Below are positions 1 through 10,196 of a stretch of 64,000 nucleotides of DNA, piece after piece. The stretch lies in assembly GCF_016862515.1 (NCBI RefSeq), contig NZ_BONC01000016.1, forward strand, positions 62,001 to 126,000. The letters run 5' to 3'. A program made the translations under genes and the position numbers. This DNA comes from Asanoa iriomotensis. GTDB lineage: Bacteria > Actinomycetota > Actinomycetes > Mycobacteriales > Micromonosporaceae. The notes beneath the pieces were generated by a model. It saw only the letters and a list, made by a program, of their open reading frames with translations. It ran no database searches and was not told the origin of the DNA. The stretch's first letter is position 1, and every line of letters starts with the position of its first letter.

Positions 1-2336
1 GTCGCGGACGCGTCGAGCCTACGAGCCAGTTCCAGCGGGTACGCCGCCGGCAGCGGAAACTCCTTGAGCTTCGTCCCCGTGAACTCGTAAAAGCGCTCCC
101 AGTCCTGGCTCTTAAACCCCTCATTGACGCCTTGGCCGCCTTTGTCGTGGCTGACCTGCTTGAGCCAGAAGCACGCGGTCGAACTGTTCAACAACCCCAG
201 CAACCGCAGATGCGCGTCCTCACCAGCCCCCTCTGGCAACTTGATCACCGGCGACGATTGCTTGAAGAGCTTGTCACCTCGATCGAGCACGAAATGGTTG
301 TGGGTGGTCACGAAAGCAAAAACGATCGTCAGGGGCACCTCAACCCTCGAACGATAGAATTCTCGATATTCAAACCATGCGAAATTCTTGATCTCCGTAA
401 CGGGGGTGCCGAATCGTTTCCGGTCTAGCAATATCGGCTTACTCGGCCACAGAAACTGCTCCAGCTTCGGTGCGAGGTAGTCGACCACACGGAGAGAGTC
501 ATCATAGGGCCACACCGCGAGGTTGCCTGGGTTCAGCCCGTAGTCTCGCACTTCGTCGCCCTCGATCATCCAACGCACTGGGAGATCTCCGAGCCGACGG
601 GCTGTCTCCACAGTCGGAAGGAAGTATGCATCGTCAGCCCCGGTGATCGCATAGAATCCAACGACGGCATCAATATCGGACAGGCTCGTAGAGGAAGCAC
701 TGTTGATGCGCCCCATCACATCGCTGGCGCCGCCTCCGCTGAGGCTCCACGGATGCGTCAAGAGCAGCCGACGGCCTATATCGAGTACCGAAACCCAGTC
801 CGACTCCGAACCCGGAGAGTCGATCTGCCGAACAATTCCCTTCCACACCAAACCCTCGCTGGCCACGGCGGGCTGGCCCGGCTCGCCCCGCATACCCAAA
901 ACCGCCCGAACGGTACCGCTTCGCTTGAGATGATTCGCACGGCCGACCAGGATTACGGTCGGAGTGCCGTGACCAGGGATGTAGGCGCCGGAGGTGTCGA
1001 TAACCTCGGTCAACTCAATCTGATGTGCGAAGTAGGCATTAATGAGCTTCGTGCCGAACTCGCGCTTCATGAAGGCATTCGCCGTGATCTGCCCGACCCA
1101 GCCAGCGCCAACTCCGTCACCGTCGCCGCGCTTGGCGAGGTCAAAGAAGCGCTTCGCGAACGGCACGGTCAGCTGATATTGGCGGTGGCAGACCTCGGGA
1201 TATGCCTCACGATAAGCCGCGTTGCGGGCCGGATCCTTCACGGTGATATAGGGCGGATTGCCCACGACCACGGTGTAAAGCCCCTGCTCCAGATATTTGC
1301 CAAGCGCGTCGGCGTCTTCGGTCGCGAACGCGAATGCCGACCGGCCCTCGACCAGGTCGATCAGATCGCCCTGGTGTCGTGACTTGCGGCCCCAGTCGAG
1401 CAGCGAGTCGCCGACAGCGAGCCGCAGGTTGAAGTCGGGGGCGGTCTCGAGGTTGCGCAGGCCGCACTCCTTCAGGGCGGCTACGACGAGGCGGAAGCGG
1501 GCGATGGCCACCGCGAACGGATTGACGTCGACGCCGGTGACCTGGTCGAGTGCACGCTGCACGAGCAATCGCACATCGGTGGCGGGTTCGCGCTGCTTCC
1601 AGCGGGTGACGAGCCGGTCGAAGGCGCCGAGCAGGAAGTGGCCGGATCCGCAGGTGGGGTCGATGACGCTCATCCTGGCGAGCCCGAACTCAGCGTAGGC
1701 AGGCTCGAAGGCGCGGTCGAGGACGAACTCCTCGACGAACTCTGGTGTCTGGAGCAGGGCGTAGGTCACCCGGGCGTGGACCGATAGATCCTGGTAGAGA
1801 TCGCCCAGGAAGCGGGTGTCGAGGTCGTCGTCGTCCACGAACGAGGCGAGGCCCTCGCCGCGCCGGAAGAAGTCGGAGAGGTCTTCGGCGGCGCGGCCGG
1901 AGATGTCGAAGCGCCAGACCGGGTTGTGGCTGTCGAAGACGTTGCCGGTGGCGGCCTTGTCACGCAAATGGCTGAAGGCGCTGCGTAGGAAATGGCGGTC
2001 GTTGTGGGTCGGGTTGTCGATCAGGTAGCGCTGCCGCTCCTGGACGCCGCGGCCGATCGGCGCCCGGTCGTCAGGGCCGCCGAGCCAGACCGGGACGACT
2101 AGCCGGTTGTCTTCGCAGAAGCGGACAAACACGCAGCACAGCACCCAGGCGACGGCGGCCTGGTCGAGCACGTCCTCCAGGTACGACTCGAAGGTGCGGC
2201 CGAGGCGACGCGCGGTGCGTGCGCCCTCGTACTCGCGGTGCAGCTCCGACCGCAAGGTGTCGTCGGCGGCGACCTGCGCGCGAAGGTCGTCGACCAGGAG
2301 CGTCACCTGGTGTTGCAGCGGTTTGAGCGCGATCAC
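1..2336 (-). CDS. pglX: BREX type 2 adenine-specific DNA methyltransferase PglX (3' end outside window)
   Basis: N6-adenine methyltransferase of the phage-growth-limitation/BREX type 2 defence system; in this family it marks host DNA and is required for phage exclusion. About 778 codons are visible, open to the window edge. A SAM-binding DPTCGSGHF motif lies near residue 223 and the catalytic NPPY motif at about residue 360. The visible end, KLKEFPLPAAYPLELARRLD, is a typical PglX stretch; full-length members are about 1,200 aa, so the C-terminus lies left of the window. The start is GTG at 2336, overlapping the pglW stop (GTGA), so the two genes are translationally coupled. The family call is confident; substrate site unknown. 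Confidence 0.9.
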   Translation of the reverse strand, partial: MIALKPLQHQVTLLVDDLRAQVAADDTLRSELHREYEGARTARRLGRTFESYLEDVLDQAAVAWVLCCVFVRFCEDNRLVVPVWLGGPDDRAPIGRGVQERQRYLIDNPTHNDRHFLRSAFSHLRDKAATGNVFDSHNPVWRFDISGRAAEDLSDFFRRGEGLASFVDDDDLDTRFLGDLYQDLSVHARVTYALLQTPEFVEEFVLDRAFEPAYAEFGLARMSVIDPTCGSGHFLLGAFDRLVTRWKQREPATDVRLLVQRALDQVTGVDVNPFAVAIARFRLVVAALKECGLRNLETAPDFNLRLAVGDSLLDWGRKSRHQGDLIDLVEGRSAFAFATEDADALGKYLEQGLYTVVVGNPPYITVKDPARNAAYREAYPEVCHRQYQLTVPFAKRFFDLAKRGDGDGVGAGWVGQITANAFMKREFGTKLINAYFAHQIELTEVIDTSGAYIPGHGTPTVILVGRANHLKRSGTVRAVLGMRGEPGQPAVASEGLVWKGIVRQIDSPGSESDWVSVLDIGRRLLLTHPWSLSGGGASDVMGRINSASSTSLSDIDAVVGFYAITGADDAYFLPTVETARRLGDLPVRWMIEGDEVRDYGLNPGNLAVWPYDDSLRVVDYLAPKLEQFLWPSKPILLDRKRFGTPVTEIKNFAWFEYREFYRSRVEVPLTIVFAFVTTHNHFVLDRGDKLFKQSSPVIKLPEGAGEDAHLRLLGLLNSSTACFWLKQVSHDKGGQGVNEGFKSQDWERFYEFTGTKLKEFPLPAAYPLELARRLDASA

Positions 2337-5300
2337 GAAGCGATCCCTTCGGGTGCTGTACGGAGCGGCCAGGTGCCGGGCAGCCAAAGCGACTGGCTGG
2401 CCGGGGAGGTGAGCGGGAGTTGCGCGGTGTCGAGCATGGCAGGTTCCGGGCGGCGGGCGGCGACCAGGAGAAGCCGGGCGCCGGGGCGGCTGCGGCTCGG
2501 ATCGGCGAGTTCTTGCAGCACGGAGAGTTGGCCGTAGCGGGCGAGTGGGGTCGCGTCGGTCAGCAGGAGATGCGTCTCGGCGGCGAGCGCGTCTGTGAGC
2601 GCGGGCATCACCTCGTGGGCGACGAGTTCGACGAGGCTGCGGAAGTCGGGATCGTCGGGGTTGCCGTTGTCGGCGGCGACGATCGCGTCCCAAGGGAAGC
2701 CGAGCTCGCGCAACATGCGCATGAGCAGGCCGGTGACGTTGACCTCGGTGAGCCCGAGCCCGTTGAGCAGGGCGGTGCGCGCGGCGACGAGCCGCTGCAT
2801 CGGCACGAGCACGCTGAGGAAGCCATTTCGCTCGACGGCGGCGCGCAGTTTGGTCTCGGCGGCCAGGGCGTCGTGGTCGTCGGCGACGGGGCCGGAGCTG
2901 GCGATCTTGGTGCTGCTGAGTGTGATGCGGGCCCGGCGGCCGACAAACGCGTTGAGCTGGGCGTCCCAGTCGACCGGGACGTCGCACCGGGCTAGCAGCG
3001 CCTCCAGGTCGAGGATGCCGGCCGGCAGCGGCGCGGCGAGCGGGAAGCGCGATGCGACCCGGGCGCGGAGCTGCTCGGCGGCCATGGTCTGACCTAGCAG
3101 CGCGTTGCGGCTGAGCCGCACGGCGCGCTCGGCCGGCATACCGACGGGATAGAACTGGCCCTGCGCGCTCAGCCCGGCACCGCTGTTGCTGGCGGCCGCA
3201 GCGAGCTGGAGCAGCCGGGCGTCACCGATCGGCGCCGCGCCGTCGGGGCGGGTGACCTGGCGGAGCGCATCGAGAGCGCGGGTCGAGCTGTAGAACGGGT
3301 CCTTCTTCGCTAGATCTACGGCCACCTTCCCGAGCTGTACCGCGTAGCCGAGCAGGTCAGCGGCCGCGGTCACCGCGTCGGCGTCGTCCGGCTCGCGGCC
3401 GACCAGCACGAGGTCGGAGCCGCGGAAGCGGTGGATGGCGACGCGGGAGGCACCGCCCCGGCTCAGCTCCGCCTCGACGGCGGCCCGTACCAGGCCGATC
3501 GCCTGCGAGGTGCGGCGCGGCTCGTCCGAGTAGGACCCGCGCGAGGCGATCAGGGCCTCGGCTAGCTCGGTCGACGACATGACGCCTGCGCGGACGTCGA
3601 GAAGCGCGACGAGGGCATCTTGCACCTGGCGCAGAGGGTTGCTGGCAGCCCAGGTCTTGACGTGCTTGCGCAGCAGATTCGAGACCTGCGGTTGAGTCAC
3701 GCCCATTGCCGCTGCCGCGTCGGCCTGGGAAAGCCACCGCAGATACCGACCCCTCGCGGTCGGTGCCTGCCCCAGCAGTGTGGCGAGGGACGCGTGGTCC
3801 TTCGCCATCGGACCGGGGAGCAGAGATTGGCAGAGCGCCTCGACCCCGAACGCTGGCGCCGGCTGCGGCTGCTCCTCCGGCTCGCTCGCGACCCGCTCGT
3901 GGAGCTGGCCGACCACTCGGAGGATCTCCTTGCGGGTGGCGTCGGGCACTCCGGCGGCTTTGGTCAGCTTCGACGGCTCGTAGTCGAGCAGCTCGCCGAC
4001 CGTGTGCACGCCGAGCCGCTCCAGCGCGGAAAGGGCGCGCGGGGTCAGGCCGGCGCTCTCCAGCGGCGACCGGCGGGTCACCTCGCCCTGCGGGTCGACC
4101 GCGACCCGCGGCAACTCTTTGAAGACGGCGCGCCACGCGTCGGCCATCTCCTCGGTGGTGTCGAACCGGTCGGTCGCGTCGCGACGTAACGCCCGGGCGA
4201 AGAACGGCACCAGCCGGTCGGCGAGCGCCGCGTCGAATGTGGATGGATCGAGCGTGACCTCGTCGCTAACTGCGGCCGGGTTGGCCCCGTCGCCCCACCG
4301 CGGCGCCTCGCCGGTCGCCATCTCGTAGAGAGTGACGGCGGTGGCGAACCGCTCGGCGGCCGCGTCGTAGCGCATCCGGCGTGGTGGACCGAGGAACGGG
4401 TCGAGATAGGGCCGGGTGCCCACGGTGATCTGGTCGGCGGGCGCAGCGGCGAGCGAGAAGTCGAAGACGCAGAGGTGGGGCTTGCGGTCCTTGGGGCGGG
4501 GGCGGGCGGCGAGGTTGGCCGGTTTGAGGTCGCGATGCCAGACGCCCTCGCCCTCAAGGAAGTCGACGATGTCGATGAGGTCGCGACCGTAGCGTTCGAG
4601 CAGTTCGATCGCGAGGCGGCGACCACCGGACAACTCGTCGGCGACGGTGCGCTGGCCGGCGCTCTCCAGCACCAACGTGGTGCGCCCACCGATCTGCACT
4701 GGGCCGCGGAGCAGTTCGGCGACCTGCCAGTGGTGGCGCATCCCGCGCAGAACCTGGGCCTCGGCCTCGAGTCGGTCAGCGAACTGCTCGTCGCGGGCGA
4801 CCTTGAGGACACGTTCGCGGGGGCCGTCTGCCGTCTCCTCGGTCACCAACAGTGCCGTGGCGGTCCCGCCGGTGCCGAGGCGCCGCACGACCGTATAGCC
4901 GCCCTCGAGCTCCACTCCCTTGCGCGCGTCGAGCGGATCGACGACCGGCTCGGCCTCGGGTCGGGTCAGTTCGTCCCATACCCGCTCGAGCCGGGCCCGG
5001 AATTCGGCAACGTCTCGCACGGTGCGCTCACCGGGGTTGCCCCGGGTGGCCTCCCAGATCAGCATCTGCAACGCGTCGGGCATGCCGTCCGCCGCCCCGG
5101 CCAGGCTGAGGCCGCCGTCACGCACCGCCGCGATCAGGTCCTCGGGCGTTTCAGCAGGAGGTTTGCCGCTGAAGATCCGGTAAGCGAGAGCGCCGAGCGA
5201 GAAGACGTCGAGCTGCGGACCGGGGACGTTGTCCCGGCTGACCGCCTCCGGCGCCTGGTAGGAACGCACCGAGTCGTCGAAGAAGAGCTCGAGGCTCGCC

Positions 5301-6490
5301 GGGTCGGTCGACACCGAAGACGTCAGCCGGGTGATCCGGCCCGAGCTCGACAGCCGACCGGCGGCCTGCCAGTCGGTGACGACCAGGGAGGGCTGCGCCG
5401 ACCCGGGGTTGGCGACGTAAAGCGCCCGGGGGTTGAGCGCCCGGTGCGCGAGGCGCCGCGCGTGGGCGTAGCCGATGATCTCTGCCAGATCCTGCACCAT
5501 CTGGAGACGTTGGGCGATGGTCTGTTGTGGGCCGTGCTCAGCCAGCCAATGGTCGAGCCGCACCCACTCCTCGTTGTGCTCGAAGACGACGGCGCGGCCG
5601 AAAGCATGCTCTTCGAAGTCGTGAGCCTTGGCGATGCCTTGGTGGTTAATGCCCTGCAGGAGCCGGAACTCGCGCTCTGCCGCCTGCTCGATCGCGGGCA
5701 CGTCTTCCGCCGCTGCGCGGCTGCTCAGGTAGAACCGGACGCGCCGCACCAACGACTTGTCCATGACGTGGCCGCCGAGGAAGTCTTGCCAGCCGACACC
5801 TTCGGCGAACGGCTTCGAACGCAGCAGCACCTGCCCGACGCGCCGGTTGGCGATCGACGGCCGGATGCGGGCACCCCGGACGTAATCTACGATCCGCCGG
5901 CCGCGCTCCTCGTCGACGACACCGCGTGCGCTGCGGGCCGGCGCGAGCAGAAAACTCTTCAGGCTCGGCAGTCGGGAATTGCCGGTTTCCAGACCGTAGA
6001 TGTGTTGCTGGCCGACCTCATCGAGTTGCGAAACCGTCGAGGGGTGATGCAGGAAAACGACGGCGCCGACGAACGGAGCGTCATTCTGCCGATTCTTCTG
6101 GCTCGCATAGTGCTTGATGAGGCTGGCCAGGCGGCGGGCCTTGCGGTTGGTGACGACCAACGGGTTGTCCTGGGGAACGAGGCGGCCGTTGGCCATCCGC
6201 CGCACCCATTGGGTGCCGTCACCCGACACTGTGCCGGCCCAGTGCTTGAGCTCTACGATGTAGAGGCCGGACCGGGTCAGCACCAGGGCGTCGATCTCGT
6301 TGATCGACCCGTCGGTGCCGACGAACTCGACGTTGGCCCACACGTGATAAGGATCGGCATCCGGCAGGTAGGAGGCGAGCGCGCGCAGCCCGTCCTTCTC
6401 GTGCGAATGCTCGCTCGGGTTGATCTCCTCCCACCGCGGCGAATCCTGATTCACGTTCTGCCACCACCAAGCGCGCTCATAATGACCCAC
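2333..6490 (-). CDS. pglW: BREX type 2 serine/threonine kinase PglW (NERD domain plus two kinase modules)
   Basis: 1,385-aa kinase of the Pgl/BREX type 2 system, first gene of a coupled pglW-pglX pair. An N-terminal NERD nuclease-related domain (about residues 30-150) keeps the EIDALV and VELKHW pieces (D67, E80, K82). A first kinase-like module (about 205-505) has HRALNP instead of HRDLKP, so it is probably a pseudokinase. A second module has the glycine loop RLGTGGTA near residue 533 and an intact HRDLKPAN near 650. A helix-hairpin-like stretch and a long alpha-helical C-terminus follow. Length and order match known PglW proteins. A convincing +35 spacer separates its start from a weak divergent ORF. 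Downstream pglY and pglZ would lie outside the window. Confidence 0.92.
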   Translation of the reverse strand: MGHYERAWWWQNVNQDSPRWEEINPSEHSHEKDGLRALASYLPDADPYHVWANVEFVGTDGSINEIDALVLTRSGLYIVELKHWAGTVSGDGTQWVRRMANGRLVPQDNPLVVTNRKARRLASLIKHYASQKNRQNDAPFVGAVVFLHHPSTVSQLDEVGQQHIYGLETGNSRLPSLKSFLLAPARSARGVVDEERGRRIVDYVRGARIRPSIANRRVGQVLLRSKPFAEGVGWQDFLGGHVMDKSLVRRVRFYLSSRAAAEDVPAIEQAAEREFRLLQGINHQGIAKAHDFEEHAFGRAVVFEHNEEWVRLDHWLAEHGPQQTIAQRLQMVQDLAEIIGYAHARRLAHRALNPRALYVANPGSAQPSLVVTDWQAAGRLSSSGRITRLTSSVSTDPASLELFFDDSVRSYQAPEAVSRDNVPGPQLDVFSLGALAYRIFSGKPPAETPEDLIAAVRDGGLSLAGAADGMPDALQMLIWEATRGNPGERTVRDVAEFRARLERVWDELTRPEAEPVVDPLDARKGVELEGGYTVVRRLGTGGTATALLVTEETADGPRERVLKVARDEQFADRLEAEAQVLRGMRHHWQVAELLRGPVQIGGRTTLVLESAGQRTVADELSGGRRLAIELLERYGRDLIDIVDFLEGEGVWHRDLKPANLAARPRPKDRKPHLCVFDFSLAAAPADQITVGTRPYLDPFLGPPRRMRYDAAAERFATAVTLYEMATGEAPRWGDGANPAAVSDEVTLDPSTFDAALADRLVPFFARALRRDATDRFDTTEEMADAWRAVFKELPRVAVDPQGEVTRRSPLESAGLTPRALSALERLGVHTVGELLDYEPSKLTKAAGVPDATRKEILRVVGQLHERVASEPEEQPQPAPAFGVEALCQSLLPGPMAKDHASLATLLGQAPTARGRYLRWLSQADAAAAMGVTQPQVSNLLRKHVKTWAASNPLRQVQDALVALLDVRAGVMSSTELAEALIASRGSYSDEPRRTSQAIGLVRAAVEAELSRGGASRVAIHRFRGSDLVLVGREPDDADAVTAAADLLGYAVQLGKVAVDLAKKDPFYSSTRALDALRQVTRPDGAAPIGDARLLQLAAAASNSGAGLSAQGQFYPVGMPAERAVRLSRNALLGQTMAAEQLRARVASRFPLAAPLPAGILDLEALLARCDVPVDWDAQLNAFVGRRARITLSSTKIASSGPVADDHDALAAETKLRAAVERNGFLSVLVPMQRLVAARTALLNGLGLTEVNVTGLLMRMLRELGFPWDAIVAADNGNPDDPDFRSLVELVAHEVMPALTDALAAETHLLLTDATPLARYGQLSVLQELADPSRSRPGARLLLVAARRPEPAMLDTAQLPLTSPASQSLWLPGTWPLRTAPEGIAS

Positions 6491-6525
6491 TCAAGCCGGT
6501 TTCCTAGCTTATCGACACCACCCGA

Positions 6526-6795
6526 ATGGGTACTTTCGTGGCCACTTTGTCTGCGTTGAGCGTCGCCCGGCAGACACCCGCCGAGGTCGCCGCCGCGTGC
6601 GATCGCTTCGATCTGCGCTGCCGGGTCGTAGGCGTCCTCGATCAGGTGCCGGTGACCATGTTGCTCAGTCAGTTGCCGGCCGAGGCGGGGCCATCTGCTG
6701 TGAGACTGGACGAGGTGGTGTTCGACGGCGGCGGATCAGCCGACGTGTTGCCCAACCCGCGGAGTCGCCCGAGGCTCAACACGTCGCGGTGCTGA
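6526..6795 (+). CDS. Short hypothetical ORF, possibly a gene fragment
   Basis: 89-codon ORF starting 36 bp from the divergent pglW start. The piece ARQTPAEVAAACDRF looks like part of the winged-helix or helical repeat modules found in large actinomycete regulatory proteins, but no complete domain is present and the C-terminus is low-complexity. It may be a fragment of a larger lost gene or non-coding. I do not recognise a function. Confidence 0.25.
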   Translation: MGTFVATLSALSVARQTPAEVAAACDRFDLRCRVVGVLDQVPVTMLLSQLPAEAGPSAVRLDEVVFDGGGSADVLPNPRSRPRLNTSRC

Positions 6796-7086
6796 GCGTC
6801 TAATCCAGAAAGGGCTGCGCCGGACAGCGAACCTTCACCCTGTGTGGATGGAGTTCCGCGGGTGGCCTGGGAAGGAATGGCCGGGATGACGGTGCTCGTG
6901 CCTCAAGCCTCAACTCAGTTAGGAGACCGACTGAACGCTACAGCTACAACGATCCGCCGCGCCAACCTGTCTCTATAGACTTTGGGCGGTCTGCAGTGGT
7001 CAAGGCACGCGCCGCAGGAAGGGTATGCTCGGTCGTCCGCATACGTAATGGGCCGAGGCTAAGCCTCCCCTTCATCGGAGCCACGA

Positions 7087-8076
7087 ATGCCTGTCGATCC
7101 CAGACTGATAGAACTTGGGCCACAGTCGCCTGCCGAGTCAGGGCTGCCTGCACGAATCAGATTCCATCAGTCTTGGTACCGCCGCAAAGTGCTTGATCGT
7201 GTACGATTCGGGGTTACGCCTTCATTTGCAGGCGCGCGCGCCCTCGGTAGTATTCTCGCTCCGGAGGACGCCGATGCCGGACTGAACTTCATCACGCAGT
7301 CCGCGAAGTCGCTGTTCACATGGCGCCGCCGACAAGGTTGGGGCGTTGATCCCATTCGATGCAGCAGCTATATGACATCCAGCCAGGCGCTGACGCTAAA
7401 CCTATTTGGCCCGTTATGCGCTCACCCGATGTGGGCGGCTCGGGTGTTGAGTGCGCTCCTTTCCATCGACGTTTATAGGGTCGCGGAATTCAGCCTTGAG
7501 TACGCCCCCACTCGACCAAGTGAATACCTCGGCGACTCCACGCGAATTGACGGATGGTTGACTCTACAAACCTCCAACGGGCCCCTTGCGCTTGTGGTGG
7601 AGATCAAATATGCTGATCGTTTCAATAGTCGACACATACTGCTGCACGAGCGGATAGCATATCGGGCCCTCGCGGAAAGGACCCAGCTGTGGAATCTCGA
7701 TGACAACAGGACCCAGGCGCGTTCGGTAAACCAACTACTGCGCTGTCATGCCCTGGGCGCAGCAGTCTGGAGCCGACGATTCCCGGAGCTGTCACCGCCT
7801 CAAATCATGGTTGTTACGTTTCCTGGCGATCGCCTTGGGGAACGGGCGGTGGAATCATATCGGCAGATTCTCCTTTCTCCCTTTCTCGTGACGGCCGTAA
7901 ACCTCGACCAGGTTTTGAAAGTCATGAGCGAGACGACAGGAAGCGAGGAGGAGCGGCGGGTGGTCTCCGCTTTCCAGATGCGCTACCTCGAACACCATCT
8001 CAGCGAGGATCTCTGGCGGGAACACCTCGCCGTTCGCCGCTCTAAGGCGCGGGGTGCACGGTTCGTGTCGCGATAG
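7087..8076 (+). CDS. Putative PD-(D/E)XK restriction endonuclease, PGN_0703-like
   Basis: 329-aa protein. The motif TSSQALTLNLFGPL (about residues 97-110) and the later pair DSTRIDGWL then LALVVEIKYADRF (about 153-180) match the layout of PGN_0703-type putative restriction endonucleases: an acidic residue, then a hydrophobic strand ending in E-x-K. The start is ATG at 7087 after an AT-richer 290-bp intergenic stretch. The gene stands alone, has somewhat lower GC than its neighbours, and lies beside BREX, consistent with an acquired defence nuclease. The nuclease fold is fairly sure; the exact family is less so. DNA target and modification dependence cannot be read from the sequence. Confidence 0.6.
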   Translation: MPVDPRLIELGPQSPAESGLPARIRFHQSWYRRKVLDRVRFGVTPSFAGARALGSILAPEDADAGLNFITQSAKSLFTWRRRQGWGVDPIRCSSYMTSSQALTLNLFGPLCAHPMWAARVLSALLSIDVYRVAEFSLEYAPTRPSEYLGDSTRIDGWLTLQTSNGPLALVVEIKYADRFNSRHILLHERIAYRALAERTQLWNLDDNRTQARSVNQLLRCHALGAAVWSRRFPELSPPQIMVVTFPGDRLGERAVESYRQILLSPFLVTAVNLDQVLKVMSETTGSEEERRVVSAFQMRYLEHHLSEDLWREHLAVRRSKARGARFVSR

Positions 8077-8812
8077 CCACCCAGTGATGCTGACGAGACC
8101 ATCGTCGCGGAGCAAGCGGACGACGCGACCGCGCCGGGCTGCCACCCGCGATCGGACGCCGGGCCTTCGAACTCGGCGTAGCCTGAGCCCGCCCGTCGCG
8201 GCGGTCGTGAGCGCGTCCAGCGCGGCGCAGTGCGGGCGGCCCGGCCGGGCGGTGCGGGCGGCCACACGACGAAGACGTGCCCCATCAGCGGCGGGTCGAC
8301 CGGTACGAAGCGCACCACCTCCGACGCCGGCTTGTTCAAGGTTCTGATTCACCGCTCGGTCCCACCACGCCGCCGAGGGTCGCGAAGAAGCTTCACCTGC
8401 GGTGGCGTACGTCCCGGTGGTCACGCGCGCATTCCCGGCTTCCAACTCAGAGGCGTAGGGGACCGTTGGTTTGCCCTCAAACGCCAACACCGGACCGTTG
8501 AGGGCTAGCTCCAATCCTCGATAGGCGCATCGGGGAGGGCTGCACGATTGTCGGATAACGCCGCGCCGAAGGGCGGGTGCGCCAGCAGTTCCGTGCACGG
8601 TGCTTCCCGCGGAGCTCGGCAGCGAGATCAGCATGGGCGCCGGGTGACCATGGGTCTCATGAGTAGCCCCGCGGGTCAGCGCGATGCGGGTGTCAATCCT
8701 TGAGAGCGAGCCTGGAACCGCTTCCGATCAAGGTTGTTGGCTAACGCAAGGGCTTACACCATAAGGCCAATTATGTGCCCCCTCACGTTCTCGAACGGCT
8801 GACGGCCTGGCG
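8077..8812. other. Gap with degenerate minus-strand coding traces
   Basis: No intact gene. A short minus-strand stretch around 8240-8339 encodes VVRFVPVDPPLMGHVFVVW, which has a coding look, but the frame breaks within about 40 codons. It is probably debris of a lost gene between the nuclease and the recombinase remnant. Confidence 0.4.
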
Positions 8813-9425
8813 TCAGCCGACGACGAACTTCGCCTGATTCACCCCCGACTCCCCGCCGCCCAGGGGGCCGGCCTCCGCTTGTGCGGGGATGCTGACGATC
8901 ACCGTGTCCTGGTCCCAGTGATTGGTCAGGCGCAGTCCGCGCGGCGCGTTGGCCTCCGCGTGACTCGTCGCGGCGACGCGCTCGGTCCCGTCGTGGCCCA
9001 GCGCAAAGGGCCGACCGCCGCGTCGGGGGTGCCCGGTCTGGCTGAGGAACGCGGTGACAGGGCCGGTGAGGGGTGTCCTGCCAGAGGTAGGCGGTGGATG
9101 GGTGGTCCGCCGGCGGCTGCGGCGGGAGGCCGCCGGCTTCCCGACGGCGCCGCGCGTCCGGAAGGTGCCCTGGACGCGGGCGAACGTGTCGCGGTCGACC
9201 AGTGCCGGGTGGACCGACCTGGCCCGCGGACCTGACCGAGTCGTCCGGGTGGTTCCAGCGACGGACCGTGGTGTAGTCCAAGGGCGACGTCCTCGATGTC
9301 GAGCATGACCTTGGCACCGCGACTGCCGGTTCCAGACCTGTCGGCCGGTGTACCGCGGGTTTGGCAGGATCGCCCGCACCGCGCCCAAATGTCAGGCGGT
9401 TCCGCGCGGTGCGCTGGCATAGTTC
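8813..9425 (-). pseudogene. Remnant of a large serine recombinase (C-terminal part)
   Basis: Decayed relative of the intact recombinase at 15743-17200. Matching pieces occur in successive frames: AVRAILPNPRYTGRQVWNRQ, KVMLDIEDVAL, TTVRRWNHPDD, HPALVDRDTFARVQ, PVTAFLSQTG, and the terminal QAKFVVG (QAEFVVY in the intact copy). The catalytic N-terminal domain and the Cys4 zinc ribbon are missing and there are at least three frameshifts, so it cannot be active. It shows that recombinases of this type have entered the island more than once. Confidence 0.8.
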
Positions 9426-9468
9426 GCCTGTGCGTCGCTCCCAGCGGACGGGTCTAGCTGCTGTGTTG

Positions 9469-10196
9469 CTAGAGCCGGCGTCCAAGCAGCAAGTTCACGG
9501 CGAGTGGTCCGCATTGACCGACAGCGAACAATGCACGCTCAACGACGTCGGGCTCGGTGTGCCACTCCTCCGCCCAGGAATGGGCAACTTCCAGGTAGAG
9601 GCCGTAGTCGTCGGCCGAACTGGGGTCCAGGACCAAGCCAGACAGCATCTCCAGGGCGCTGCGAACCGTGCGGTCGAGGATGAGCGGCCGATGTCGGTGC
9701 GCGCCGCAGTCGTAGCCGGCGAAGTAGAGGAACTTGGTGAAGAACGACGGACCCAAACCTTTGACATGCAGTCTTCCGCCCCGGTTCAACGCTGCGTATG
9801 CAACCACGGGCCCTTGTCGTTGAGCATCCGTACCGCGGCGGCCAAATGACCGCCAACGACCTCGAAGCCCAGCGAGCACGCCTTCGTGCGCAGCCTGATC
9901 TGGCGGTTGCCGCTTCCCCAGACGGTCGCCGCGATGAGGGTGTGGGCAGCCTCAGCCGGCTCAGCCGCGCCGCGACCGATCAGATGCGCCCGACGACGGT
10001 TGATAGTCGATCCGGCGTCGTCGAGCTCACCAGGCCACCACCTCAGGTCGGCCGACAGCGCGGCTCTCCACCAGGTCGCCGTAAACGCCGCGGATTGTTC
10101 CTCGACCCAGATGGCGCGGTTCGGTGGGGGACCGGAAAAGGGCATCGGATGTGCTGCCCTACTGCTGGTCACGTCAGGCTTCCGTCTGTGTACCAA
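9469..10196 (-). pseudogene. Frameshifted 8-oxoguanine DNA glycosylase (OGG)-fold-like gene
   Basis: Two overlapping minus-strand frames make one protein of about 240 aa. The first frame covers TWWRAALSADLRWWPGELDD through MLNDKGP. The second continues with VVAYAALNRGG, GPSFFTKFLYFAGYD and HRPLILDRTV, a pattern typical of actinobacterial OGG-fold proteins found near defence genes. The frames switch by one base near 9806-9815 (in the run GGGCCCGTGG), so the copy is broken or carries a sequencing error. Its start region overlaps the end of the PLD-like gene on the same strand, suggesting a former two-gene operon. Confidence 0.6.

Noticed and set aside
4475-6559. 694-codon plus-strand frame antisense to pglW
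   Set aside because: It mirrors pglW codon periodicity, has no recognisable domain, and pglW is clearly the real gene.
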